From NCBI RefSeq assembly GCF_902833905.1, contig NZ_CADFGP010000010.1, forward strand, positions 1 to 64,000: 64,000 nt of DNA. The letters run 5' to 3'. The translations under genes were made by a program, and so were the position numbers. The notes under the pieces are model-generated. The model ran no database searches. It was given only the letters and a program-made list of their open reading frames with translations, and had not been told where the DNA came from. This document shows positions 25,065 through 33,392 of the stretch, one piece after another; the stretch's first letter is position 1; the number at the start of each line of letters is the position of its first letter. Source of the DNA: Paraburkholderia tuberum STM678 (lineage in GTDB: Bacteria > Pseudomonadota > Gammaproteobacteria > Burkholderiales > Burkholderiaceae).

Positions 25065-26465
25065 TCAGTGCTCCGGGATATACAGGATTTCCACGCGACG
25101 GTTGCGCGTGCGGTTCGCCGGCAGATCGGCCGGCGTCGCGATCGGCTGCGACGAGCCAGCGCCGCTCGCTTCGAGACGATGCGGATCGTCGAGCCCCTGC
25201 GCGAGAATCTGCTGCGTGTTCTGCGCGCGCGCCGTCGACAGCGCGAAGTTGTCCTTGAAGGTCAGCGAACGCACGGGCTGGTCGTCGGTGTGGCCGACGA
25301 CGATCACCCTGCCCTTCACCTGATTCAGCGCCGACGTGATCCGGTGCAGGAGCGACACCACGTCGGGCGCGATGTCGGCGCCGCCCGACGGGAACAGTTC
25401 GGCGGCGGCGAGACGCACCGTGGCGCGGCCATCGGGTTGTTCGTCGACGCTCAACTGGCCGGCCTGTTCCTGTGGCGCGAGCAGTTGCTTGAGCGTCACG
25501 CGCGCGGCCGTGGGCGCGGGCGTCGCGACGGTTTGCGGCGGCGGCGTGTTCTCGAGACCGATCGCGGCAAGCTGTGCGCCGACTGGCGCAGCGAGCGCGT
25601 TGAGCTTCGTGAAAAACACCAGGAATGCACCCAGCAGCACGACGGCCGCAGCCGACGCGGCGACCCACATCGGCACATGCCGCATCACCGGATTGCGGCG
25701 GTCTTCGACGCCGCGCCAATGCGGCGCCAGTTCCGCAGCGGGCGCTTCGCGCAGCCCGCGAATGCGCCGATAGAGATCATCCTGAATGTCGGCCAGGCGC
25801 GCGAGGCCGCCTGGTTCCACGAGATAGCGTCCGCCGAAGCCCAGCGCGAGACAGATGTACATCAGCTCGATCAGATCGAGATGGCGCGAGAAGTCGACGC
25901 TCAGGCGATCGAGAATCTGGAAGAACTTCGCGCCACCGTAGGCCTCGCCGTGGAATGTCACGAGCAGCGTCTTTTGCGCCCAGCCGCTCAGGTCGCCCCA
26001 CGGCGCATTGTTCACCGACTCGTCGAGCATCGTGCATAGCACGTAGCGCGCTGCCACGATGGTTTGCGTGTCGATGCCCGCGCCCTGTGCGTAGCGCTCG
26101 AAGCTGCGCACCTGTGCGACCGCCTGTTCGCGCAGACGGCCGACGTCGGTGGGCGGCGCAACGCTGTGCCGCAATTGCACCGTCAGCAGCAGCAGCGGAT
26201 TGGCCGCACGGACGAGCGGATTGGCGACACCGCTCAGGAAGTCGCCCAGCTCGGCGCGCAGCGGCGGCGGGCCAGGCGGCTGCGATGGCCGGTTTGCCGG
26301 CATCACGCGCGAAGTGGGCGATGCCGGCCGCACGATGCGCGTGAGCTCGCCGGCGTCGGTGTTGAGATCGGCGTTGGGATCGCCGTTGACGGCGCGCTGC
26401 GGGTGCACCATCGTCGCATCGCCGCGCCGGGTTGCGTCGGCGGAACGGTCGTTGGTGGTATTCAT
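25065..26465 (-). CDS. tssL: Type VI secretion protein TssL with C-terminal OmpA peptidoglycan-binding domain
   Basis: A 466-residue inner-membrane protein. The DotU/ImpK domain occupies roughly residues 70-270 (VRAANPLLLLTVQLRHS, YVLCTMLDESVNNAPWG, DLIELMYICLALGFGGRY). One membrane helix follows (MWVAASAAAVVLLGAFLVFF), then an OmpA-like periplasmic domain (GRVIVVGHTDDQPV, NFALSTARAQNTQQIL, NRTRNRRVEILYIPEH). The OmpA domain would anchor the complex to the cell wall, which matters because no TssJ lipoprotein gene is visible in the locus. The start overlaps tssK by four bases. Confidence 0.95.
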   Translation of the reverse strand: MNTTNDRSADATRRGDATMVHPQRAVNGDPNADLNTDAGELTRIVRPASPTSRVMPANRPSQPPGPPPLRAELGDFLSGVANPLVRAANPLLLLTVQLRHSVAPPTDVGRLREQAVAQVRSFERYAQGAGIDTQTIVAARYVLCTMLDESVNNAPWGDLSGWAQKTLLVTFHGEAYGGAKFFQILDRLSVDFSRHLDLIELMYICLALGFGGRYLVEPGGLARLADIQDDLYRRIRGLREAPAAELAPHWRGVEDRRNPVMRHVPMWVAASAAAVVLLGAFLVFFTKLNALAAPVGAQLAAIGLENTPPPQTVATPAPTAARVTLKQLLAPQEQAGQLSVDEQPDGRATVRLAAAELFPSGGADIAPDVVSLLHRITSALNQVKGRVIVVGHTDDQPVRSLTFKDNFALSTARAQNTQQILAQGLDDPHRLEASGAGSSQPIATPADLPANRTRNRRVEILYIPEH

Positions 26466-27799
26466 GCGCGTACCGCCCACAGTTGCAGGTCGAGACCGGC
26501 GAAGCCGCTGCCGAAGTGCATCGCGATGCCGCCGGACGTCTTCAACATGCGCCACATCGGCGAGTTTCTGTCGCACTCGAAATAGAGGAAGCCCGACATG
26601 TAGGGCAACTGGCGCGGCGCGACCGCCATCGGCGATACGCCGATGCCCGGCAGTTGCAGGTTCACCAGATCGCGGATCTTTTCGACAGGACCGATCTTCG
26701 ATTGAGTCGGCAGTTGCCGGCGCATGTCTTCGGACTTCAGGTCGGCCTTCGCGGCGAGCACGAAGCTCGCCGTATCGAGCAGCGTGAGATCGGCCACCAT
26801 GCCGACCCACACGCCATACTTGCGCTGCTGCAGCGGAATCGCGACAGCACTCTGTTCGAGCACCGCGCTCAACGCGATGCGCAGCGCCGCGATCACCGGC
26901 TCGAAGCTTTCGCGCAGCAGTTCGTGCCGATACGGCGGAAAAGCCTGCGCGCGCTTGCCCGGCGTCGTGAATGTAGCCAGCTCGCCGGCCAGTTCGAGCA
27001 GCAGCCGGTAAAGCGCTTCGGGGTGCAGCAGCGGCGCCTCGGCAAGATGCGCGACGAGCGGCTGATAGCGGTTGATCACCTGCAGCAGCAGAAAGTCCGC
27101 GATTTCCGCGGCACCGCCGCGATCGGTCTCGCTCACACGTCCTGCGAGCGCCTCGCCGCGCTGATGCAGCAGGCCTAGCAGCTCGGACAGGAAGGTGACG
27201 AGCCGCCCGGCCGCTTCGGTGCTCTGCGAGGTCGGCACGAAGCCATCGTCGAGGATCACCCGCCGATCGGCTCGGCATTCGACGACCCGTGCCAACGGAA
27301 TCCGCATCAGGCCTTCCATCGGCTGCAATTCGGGTAAAAGACGTGTGCTCATGCCCGCGACTTCGAGCGCAGTGACGCCTTCCATGCTGCCCGACGCATC
27401 GCGCACTTCGGTTTCGCGCACGCGATAGCGGAACAGTTGATCGCTGCCGGCGCCGGGCCATGCGCTGTCCGGCTGCGTGGGCGAACGCAGCGGCAAGGTC
27501 AGATGAACGATCTGGTCGCGCCAGTTCGCATCGATATCGAGCGGCGGCGGCAGTGGATCATCGCCGGGCATTGCGAACGGCGTGCCGTCGGGAAACACGC
27601 CGCGTGCGCGCTTGATGCCGAGCTTGCCGATTGCGAGCAGGTCGCTTTCCAGTTCGAGTTCGTGAAAGCCCCATGCGTGCGGACGCAGATTGCCCGCGCG
27701 CAGCTCCACGTAACGCTCGAAATAGCGTTCCTGCTGCTGCATGTGCTGCGGCCTGAGGAACAGGCCTTCGCTCCATACCACCTTGTTGCTCTGGGTCAT
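26462..27799 (-). CDS. tssK: Type VI secretion baseplate protein TssK
   Basis: A 445-residue baseplate adaptor that connects the baseplate to TssL and TssM. The N-terminal KVVWSEGLFLRPQHMQQQER is the family signature; NRYQPLVAHLAEAPLLHPE and ECDRNSPMWRMLKTSGGIAM follow. The ATG at 27799 begins this signature exactly. It overlaps tssL by four bases and lies 105 bases behind tagH. Confidence 0.95.
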   Translation of the reverse strand: MTQSNKVVWSEGLFLRPQHMQQQERYFERYVELRAGNLRPHAWGFHELELESDLLAIGKLGIKRARGVFPDGTPFAMPGDDPLPPPLDIDANWRDQIVHLTLPLRSPTQPDSAWPGAGSDQLFRYRVRETEVRDASGSMEGVTALEVAGMSTRLLPELQPMEGLMRIPLARVVECRADRRVILDDGFVPTSQSTEAAGRLVTFLSELLGLLHQRGEALAGRVSETDRGGAAEIADFLLLQVINRYQPLVAHLAEAPLLHPEALYRLLLELAGELATFTTPGKRAQAFPPYRHELLRESFEPVIAALRIALSAVLEQSAVAIPLQQRKYGVWVGMVADLTLLDTASFVLAAKADLKSEDMRRQLPTQSKIGPVEKIRDLVNLQLPGIGVSPMAVAPRQLPYMSGFLYFECDRNSPMWRMLKTSGGIAMHFGSGFAGLDLQLWAVRA

Positions 27800-27904
27800 G
27801 TCGGTGAACCGGATAGGGGTTGTCACACGTCGCGCGACGAGTGCGGGTCGCGACGGCCTCGGGCCTCGCCGCACCGCGTTACGCCGGCGGGTCGCGTTGG
27901 CTGG

Positions 27905-29500
27905 TTACGTTGGCTCGTTGCGCCGCCTTTTCAGGCGTCCGAGCTGTTCTTCGTAGGCGCGCGCGAATTCATCGCCGAAAAGCCGCCTGAAGCATTCATC
28001 GGGATTGCTCGTGACTTCTTCAAACTGTTCCTTGTAGCGCTCCCAGTGACGCGGCCGGCCACCGAGCGGCAAACGGCGCACGCTGCCTTCGGCTTCCCGT
28101 TCGATCCTCGCCGGATCGAAATGCGCGAGCAGCGACTGGAACGCGGAACGCACGCCAGCAAGCATCGCCATCTGGTGATTGCGGATGTCGTCGGCGGCAT
28201 CGTTCAGCGCGGCGTTGCCGCGGAGGAAGCCGCCATCGGGCGGCGCGAGCAGCCTCGTGACGGCTTCCTGCGCGGTCGGCGCGAACTTCAACGGGTTGTT
28301 TTCAGAACGCTGGATCAACGTCGCGGGCAGCCGGAAGCTGTTCTTCAGTTCGGCGCGCGCGCGTAGCACGTCCATCATCGCGTCGACGGCAATGTGGAAC
28401 ATTTCCATCAATTCGGGAGCGTCTTCGCCGGCGGGCGACGGGGCGGCAGAGGCGAGCGGAGCCGTCGGAACCGCAGGCACTGCCGGCGATGCAACTGCCG
28501 CAGCGATCACGACGGGTGTTGTGTCCGGCGACGCGTGCGAATGCATCGGCGTTTCCGACTGCGTTTGATTTTGCGGCGGCACCTGCGTCGGCGTCGATGC
28601 GTGCGTTGGCGCAACCGCGAATGGTCCGGTCAGATCTCCCGACCAGCGTTGCTGTCGCGGCGACGGTGCGGGCACAAGCGCCGGGATCCCGCCAGTCGTC
28701 ATGGACACATCTTCAGAAGGTTCGAACCGCCCCTGCCCGGAACGCGCGGCGACCAGGCTCGCGGTGGCGTCCCAGTCTTCCGGGAGCACGGGCCCGCCAA
28801 GCCGTGCTGCCTCGGCCTGCGGCGGCCGGAAGCGGTCGGCCGCCGCAGGCGTGTGGTTCCAACCGGGCGCGGACGATACGCGAGGCAGCGGTTCGTCGGC
28901 GTAGGACGATGGCACATCGAACAACGCGAGTGGATCGAGACTCGCACCCGGCGCCGATCCATCGGCGACGCCCGGAATCAGGCCTTCGGCCTCGCCCGCA
29001 TGCTCCTGCGCCGGGGTAGCGCGCCGTAGCGCGAGCAGCAGGCTCAGGTCCAGCGGACCCCTGTTTTGCGCAGGCGCAGGCGCCGGTGCGCAGGCAGGGG
29101 CCGGCGCGGCAGCAACGAAAGACGCGGTGCGCCCCGGATCGACCGAGCCGGCCCGCGGGTCCGGTTCGGTCGCACCGTTGCCGCTCAAGCGCACGCTGAC
29201 ATCGAACGTGTCGATCTGCAAGCGGTCGCCTTGCTTCAGGGCGGCCGGATCGCCTTTTCGCAGTGGCGCGCCGTTCAGCGACATGCCGTTCGTGCTGCGG
29301 TCCTCGATGAAATACATGCCGTTCAGGTAGCGCACCAGCGCGTGCAGACGCGACACGCCTTCCGTGCCCAGCACCCAGTCGCACTCGTCGGAACGGCCGA
29401 TGCTGCCATCGCGGCAGTCGAACACCTGCTCGCGGCTTGCGTCGAAGCCGCCGGTCCCCTCGCCTTCTATCGAGAGAATCAGCCTCTGCGCGGCGCTCAT
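27905..29500 (-). CDS. tagH: T6SS-associated FHA-domain protein TagH
   Basis: A 531-residue cytoplasmic scaffold. The N-terminal FHA domain (residues about 20-110) shows IGRSDECDWVL, SRLHALVRYLNG and DRSTNGMSLNG, the phosphothreonine pocket. A Pro/Ala-rich linker of about 250 residues follows, then the TagH C-terminal domain (LIQRSENNPLKFAPTAQEAV, LLAHFDPARIEREAEG, FRRLFGDEFARAYEEQL). It is the expected substrate or reader for the PpkA-type kinase. It overlaps the gene at 29497 by four bases. Confidence 0.92.
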   Translation of the reverse strand: MSAAQRLILSIEGEGTGGFDASREQVFDCRDGSIGRSDECDWVLGTEGVSRLHALVRYLNGMYFIEDRSTNGMSLNGAPLRKGDPAALKQGDRLQIDTFDVSVRLSGNGATEPDPRAGSVDPGRTASFVAAAPAPACAPAPAPAQNRGPLDLSLLLALRRATPAQEHAGEAEGLIPGVADGSAPGASLDPLALFDVPSSYADEPLPRVSSAPGWNHTPAAADRFRPPQAEAARLGGPVLPEDWDATASLVAARSGQGRFEPSEDVSMTTGGIPALVPAPSPRQQRWSGDLTGPFAVAPTHASTPTQVPPQNQTQSETPMHSHASPDTTPVVIAAAVASPAVPAVPTAPLASAAPSPAGEDAPELMEMFHIAVDAMMDVLRARAELKNSFRLPATLIQRSENNPLKFAPTAQEAVTRLLAPPDGGFLRGNAALNDAADDIRNHQMAMLAGVRSAFQSLLAHFDPARIEREAEGSVRRLPLGGRPRHWERYKEQFEEVTSNPDECFRRLFGDEFARAYEEQLGRLKRRRNEPT

Positions 29501-30051
29501 TGCATACCTCCATCGATACCTTCAGGAACACTCAGCAGACCCAGCGCATCGCGCACGAACGCGGCACGGCGTGCATCGAACCGCGCGGGAACCAGCGCGG
29601 CCATGTAGCTCACCGCGGCCGTCGCCGCGATCGCCGTCAGATGCTCCGGCGGCGGCGTCGGCCGCTCGTGCTCCGGATTCAGGTTGCCGCCCGACCAACC
29701 TGCGGCGGCAGCCGTCCATGCACCGATCGTCCGGTAGCGATGCGTCTTCGCGAACGCGAGCGCCGCGGCGCGTTGCGCTTCCATGGGATCGCGCACCCAC
29801 GCTTCCGCGAGTTCGAGACCAGCGCGGTCGTGTTCGTCGAGCGTCTGACGGCGGCAGCACTGGCACGCCCACGCCACCGCATAACGGCGCGGCAGAAGCC
29901 GACCAAGCAGGCTCAACGCATCGGCTGAATGTCCGGCGTCGAGCAATGTCTGCACCGCCGAACGCGCCGCCATCGACGGCCGCAGGCACGCTTGCGCGCG
30001 CGTGGACAGCCGCATCTGGCGCGCTGCTTCGAAAATCGACGGCGTGCTCAT
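29497..30051 (-). CDS. Conserved T6SS-locus protein (DUF6931-like)
   Basis: A 184-residue helical, Ala-rich protein with no signal peptide. The pattern VQTLLDAGHSADALSLLGRLLPRRYAV (in two pieces) and CQCCRRQTLDEHDRAGLELAE, then AEAWVRDPMEAQRAAALAFA, resembles a small family found between vgrG and the FHA gene in Burkholderiales T6SS loci (recalled as DUF6931). The Cys-x-Cys-Cys cluster could bind metal. Four-base overlaps on both sides tie it to vgrG and tagH. Its function is not known; a role as VgrG adaptor or chaperone is only a guess from position. Confidence 0.7.
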   Translation of the reverse strand: MSTPSIFEAARQMRLSTRAQACLRPSMAARSAVQTLLDAGHSADALSLLGRLLPRRYAVAWACQCCRRQTLDEHDRAGLELAEAWVRDPMEAQRAAALAFAKTHRYRTIGAWTAAAAGWSGGNLNPEHERPTPPPEHLTAIAATAAVSYMAALVPARFDARRAAFVRDALGLLSVPEGIDGGMQ

Positions 30052-31934
30052 AAGATCATCGGAGCCGCGCCGCCCAGTACCGCCGTCGCGGTCCCGATCA
30101 ACTGCAGGTTGGTGGACTGCACGAGGCAATCGGCCTCGGACAGGATTTCCATCGCCGCGATCGAACTCATGTTCAGATTCGCTTTCGAGTTGATTTCCAT
30201 CGCAAGACCCGATGCCATCGTCACGTTCATCTCTCCGTTAAGCGAGATGCTGGTGCCTTGAATCGCGATCTCGCCGCTGCTGTTCATCGTGATGCTGGCA
30301 AGTCCGGTGACCAGCCTGATCTGGTTGCCCGCCGTCAGCGTGTAGTTGCGCGCGACCTGTACATCGTGGTCGTGCTCCGACTCTTCGCGCAGATCCTTTT
30401 GCGCGTGAATCAGCACCTGCTCGCGGCCCACCCGGTCTTCGAAGCGGATCTCGTTGTAGTCGTCACTACCGCCACCTTCGTGGCTGCGGCTTTTCACACC
30501 GCTTTGGGTCTTGTTGTCCGGCAGGTTGTACGGCGGCATGTTGTCGGCGTTGTAGACACTGCCGATGATCAGCGGCCGGTCCGGATTGCCGTCGAGAAAG
30601 CTGACCACCACTTCCTGTCCGACGCGCGGGATGAACTGTGCGCCCCAGCGCTTGCCGGCCCACATCTGCGCGACCCGCACCGGGCACGAGTTCCGCGCGT
30701 TCGGTTTGCCCTGACGATTCCAGAAGAACGTGACCTGCACGCGGCCGTATTTGTCGACGGCGATGTCTTCGGGCGTATCGCCGTACACCACCGCCGTCTG
30801 CAGGCCAGCGATCACCGGACGCGGCGTCGTCGGCATCGTGCGAAACAGCCGGCGGCTGCGGATCGCCTTGAAGCCGCACTTGAACGGCGCCTCGCCATCG
30901 TCTCCACCGCCGCCCGCCGAGTAGTCCGGCTCGACGAGGCGCGTCACCGCGTCGATCACGAGGTATTCGTGATTCGCGTCGGCAAGCGGAAAGTCCTTGA
31001 GCCTGAACAGCGCACCCGTGGCGAGACCACAGGCGTCGGTGTGGCCGGCGCTCATCGCGAGCGGCACATTCAACGCATCCGCGCGCACCTGCGCGTAGCG
31101 CTGGCCGTCGGACAGACGCTCGTCGTAGCCAACGTAGTCGTACCCATAGTCGTAGATGTCGAGGCCGCTCACGTTGTGCGCGTCCTCCATGTCGGTCAGC
31201 TCTTCGGTGGCAAGCAGCGATGCTTTCGGCTTCAGATAGTCGTAGTCGTCGAGCTGCACTTTCGTCGCGTTGACCGCGCGAGAGGTCGCCCAGTCGCTGA
31301 TCGACGCCTTCATGCGCTTGCCCCGCCCGATCGGCGGCGCATAGGGAATCTGCTCGAAGCCAGCCACGCTCGAGTGTGCGCCGAGCGCATCGGCGAGCAC
31401 CATCGTGTGCGTGCTCTGCGTATGCGTGAAGAAGTAGTAGATGCCTTCCTGCTCCATCAGCCGGCTGACGAAGTCGAAGTCGCTTTCGCGGTACTGCACG
31501 CAATAGTCGCGCGGCGGATAGCTACCGCTGAGGCTCACCTTCAGATCGCTATAGCCGATGTCGCCAAGTACCGACTGGACGATCTGCGGCACACTCATGC
31601 TTCGATAGATGCGGCAGTCGCGTCTGCGCGTCGCCAACCACGGTTTCGGCACGAGCGTGAACGTGTAGACCGCATAGCGCACGTTGTCGATGTTGACGAA
31701 GCCGCCTTGCTCGCCTTCGCGGACAATCGCGTTGAAGTAGCGCGTATAGCCTTGCGGCGTGACAAGCTTCACCGTCATCGGCGTGCCTAGCAGCGAACGC
31801 AGATCGACTTCCGCGTTCTTGCTGATCGCTTCGAGCCGATATGAAAACAGCCGACCGAGCGACTCGGTCGCGGTCATGTTTGCGAACAGGAGACTGCTGC
31901 CGAGACTGGAAGTGAGTGTGATTGCGTGGGCCAT
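30048..31934 (-). CDS. vgrG: Type VI secretion spike protein VgrG
   Basis: A 628-residue trimeric spike. It shows the gp27-like domain (QYRESDFDFVSRLMEQEGIY), the gp5 OB-fold (DKYGRVQVTFFWNRQGK, VRVAQMWAGKRWGAQFIPR, GNPDRPLIIGSVYNADNMPP) and a C-terminal beta-helix. There is no large added effector domain; the protein ends in a short hydrophobic tail (ATAVLGGAAPMIL). Effectors would therefore be carried as separate proteins, and the glycosyltransferase gene directly upstream is the obvious candidate. Confidence 0.96.
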   Translation of the reverse strand: MAHAITLTSSLGSSLLFANMTATESLGRLFSYRLEAISKNAEVDLRSLLGTPMTVKLVTPQGYTRYFNAIVREGEQGGFVNIDNVRYAVYTFTLVPKPWLATRRRDCRIYRSMSVPQIVQSVLGDIGYSDLKVSLSGSYPPRDYCVQYRESDFDFVSRLMEQEGIYYFFTHTQSTHTMVLADALGAHSSVAGFEQIPYAPPIGRGKRMKASISDWATSRAVNATKVQLDDYDYLKPKASLLATEELTDMEDAHNVSGLDIYDYGYDYVGYDERLSDGQRYAQVRADALNVPLAMSAGHTDACGLATGALFRLKDFPLADANHEYLVIDAVTRLVEPDYSAGGGGDDGEAPFKCGFKAIRSRRLFRTMPTTPRPVIAGLQTAVVYGDTPEDIAVDKYGRVQVTFFWNRQGKPNARNSCPVRVAQMWAGKRWGAQFIPRVGQEVVVSFLDGNPDRPLIIGSVYNADNMPPYNLPDNKTQSGVKSRSHEGGGSDDYNEIRFEDRVGREQVLIHAQKDLREESEHDHDVQVARNYTLTAGNQIRLVTGLASITMNSSGEIAIQGTSISLNGEMNVTMASGLAMEINSKANLNMSSIAAMEILSEADCLVQSTNLQLIGTATAVLGGAAPMIL

Positions 31935-32133
31935 GACGTGATCTGCGAACCTTCTTTACGTTGCGGGTAAGTCGTACTGGACGGAAAGCCGCAGCGCGGT
32001 GATCGAACCGGTATCGGCGCCGCTGTTGCGAACCGGACGCCTCCAAGTTGACGGTTTTTGCCTGCTGGCATCGCTCCATCTCCCGGCGCGATTAGTACGC
32101 CCTTTGGCAAACAGAACACCCGGCCCACGCGAT

Positions 32134-32334
32134 CTATTCCTTCGCCATGGCGCAAATGAATTTGATATAGGTCTCCTTATAGGTCTCCTGAGTGAGCGGA
32201 TCCGAACCCTTATTGACCAGTTGCCGCGAATTGTCCACCGGGTCGTTCGCGACCACGGGACGGTCGTCCTGCGTGTTATGGATCAACCCGATATTGACGT
32301 GATCCCGGATTCGCTCGAAGAACTCATACGCCAA
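32134..32334 (-). CDS. 66-residue open frame, possible frameshifted C-terminus of the glycosyltransferase
   Basis: This frame overlaps the end of the glycosyltransferase gene. Its only start is TTG at 32334 and it lacks a ribosome site. It encodes a hydrophilic peptide (YEFFERIRDHVNIGLIHNTQ, ending KFICAMAKE). Removing one G near 32332-32335 would fuse it in frame to the glycosyltransferase (WL-AYEFFERI), giving about 398 residues. It may therefore be the true C-terminus lost by a one-base insertion or a sequencing error. Alternatively it is a small separate gene, such as an immunity protein. Composition is as AT-rich as the upstream gene, supporting common origin. Confidence 0.45.
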   Translation of the reverse strand: MAYEFFERIRDHVNIGLIHNTQDDRPVVANDPVDNSRQLVNKGSDPLTQETYKETYIKFICAMAKE

Positions 32335-33328
32335 GCCAATCGTGAAAGTAACTGTCCGTGACCTTGTGCATGGGGAAGTACCAGTTATCTCGCATGAAAA
32401 GATTGTTCTGCAGTTTCTGATCCGAGGTCTGAGTGCGGACTTGCTCCTCGAACATTTTGTCCCGGACCTTTTTGAAGCCTGAACTCTCCGCTGCTGCCGT
32501 TGGTCCCGTCATTCTGATCGTGCTCGTCCGGACGTCATTCATATATTCTGTTCGCAGATCATCGCTGGTCTTGATCGATCTGAAGTTGCTGTGTATGAGC
32601 GATTTGTAGGACTTCAAGCCACCGCTGCCAGCGTGACTCGCAATGATCGAGTTGCTGATCGATGGCGTCTGGTCGCCTCTGACGTGCTGTTCCCACCAGT
32701 TTGGATTCACCCAGTCGCTCTCGCTTATTCCCTGATACCAGGCGGGATGCACGGCGGAGAATCGCGGGTAAGACTGGTGGCAGATGATCTCCCCCAAGGG
32801 ACTGACGCAGCTGACGTCGGTATCGACATAGAGACCGCCATGCTGAAGAAGAATCTCGATTCGCAGAATATCGCTGGCCGAACCGAAGTTGGCTCCGCGA
32901 TTGACCAATTCGCGTCGGTAAATCGTAGAGTTCTTACCCATCTTTAAATCATGCTGCACCTCGCGCAGCTTGAGCCTGTTCTGCTCGCAGAAGTTTATGA
33001 TCGAGTTGACCTGCCGGCCCCGCATTCCACGCAAATCCTCGCCGCGCATGTTCAGATACTGATTCAGATATCTCATCGTTGCCGAATCGCCCCCGTCCTG
33101 ACCCAGACGTTGAGCCACCTCATCCCATTGGTTCGGAGTAGTGCTGGCATTGTGTTGTACGCTGATCTGGCGGCGACGTTCGCCTGTCAGTAACTGATTG
33201 GCGTCAATCCAGAGATTCACCTCCCAATCGGGGTTCAACCTTGGAAACGTTATGATGCAATCGCGGTTTCGTTGCGGGATATCGCCGCCAATCCAGATAA
33301 TATGAATTATCTTTGGAATAGCTTTCAC
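32324..33328 (-). CDS. TcdA/TcdB-like glycosyltransferase, candidate T6SS effector
   Basis: A 334-residue GT-A enzyme. The N-terminal IPKIIHIIWIGG with NPDWEVNLWID, then SASDILRIEILLQHGGLYVD followed by TDV gives the SDILR...GGxYxDxD block of clostridial glucosylating toxins and related sugar transferases. The DxD metal/nucleotide-sugar site is D169-T170-D171. The GTG start at 33328 has a strong GAGGAG ribosome site. It lies between tssH and vgrG in the T6SS operon and has visibly lower GC than its neighbours, so it is probably acquired cargo. No signal peptide or PAAR/MIX motif was seen. The effector role is inferred from position; the fold is supported by motifs. Confidence 0.8.
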   Translation of the reverse strand: MKAIPKIIHIIWIGGDIPQRNRDCIITFPRLNPDWEVNLWIDANQLLTGERRRQISVQHNASTTPNQWDEVAQRLGQDGGDSATMRYLNQYLNMRGEDLRGMRGRQVNSIINFCEQNRLKLREVQHDLKMGKNSTIYRRELVNRGANFGSASDILRIEILLQHGGLYVDTDVSCVSPLGEIICHQSYPRFSAVHPAWYQGISESDWVNPNWWEQHVRGDQTPSISNSIIASHAGSGGLKSYKSLIHSNFRSIKTSDDLRTEYMNDVRTSTIRMTGPTAAAESSGFKKVRDKMFEEQVRTQTSDQKLQNNLFMRDNWYFPMHKVTDSYFHDWLGV

Positions 33329-33392
33329 GTTTTGAACTCCTCGTAAAGGTCAATTTCTTTCGACCGCCTCAGCATGTGCCGCCCCGGTCACA

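Noticed and set aside
30258..31790. 510-codon open frame antisense to vgrG
   Set aside because: It lies fully inside an unmistakable vgrG gene; its composition (Val/Arg/His rich) is that of an antisense shadow.
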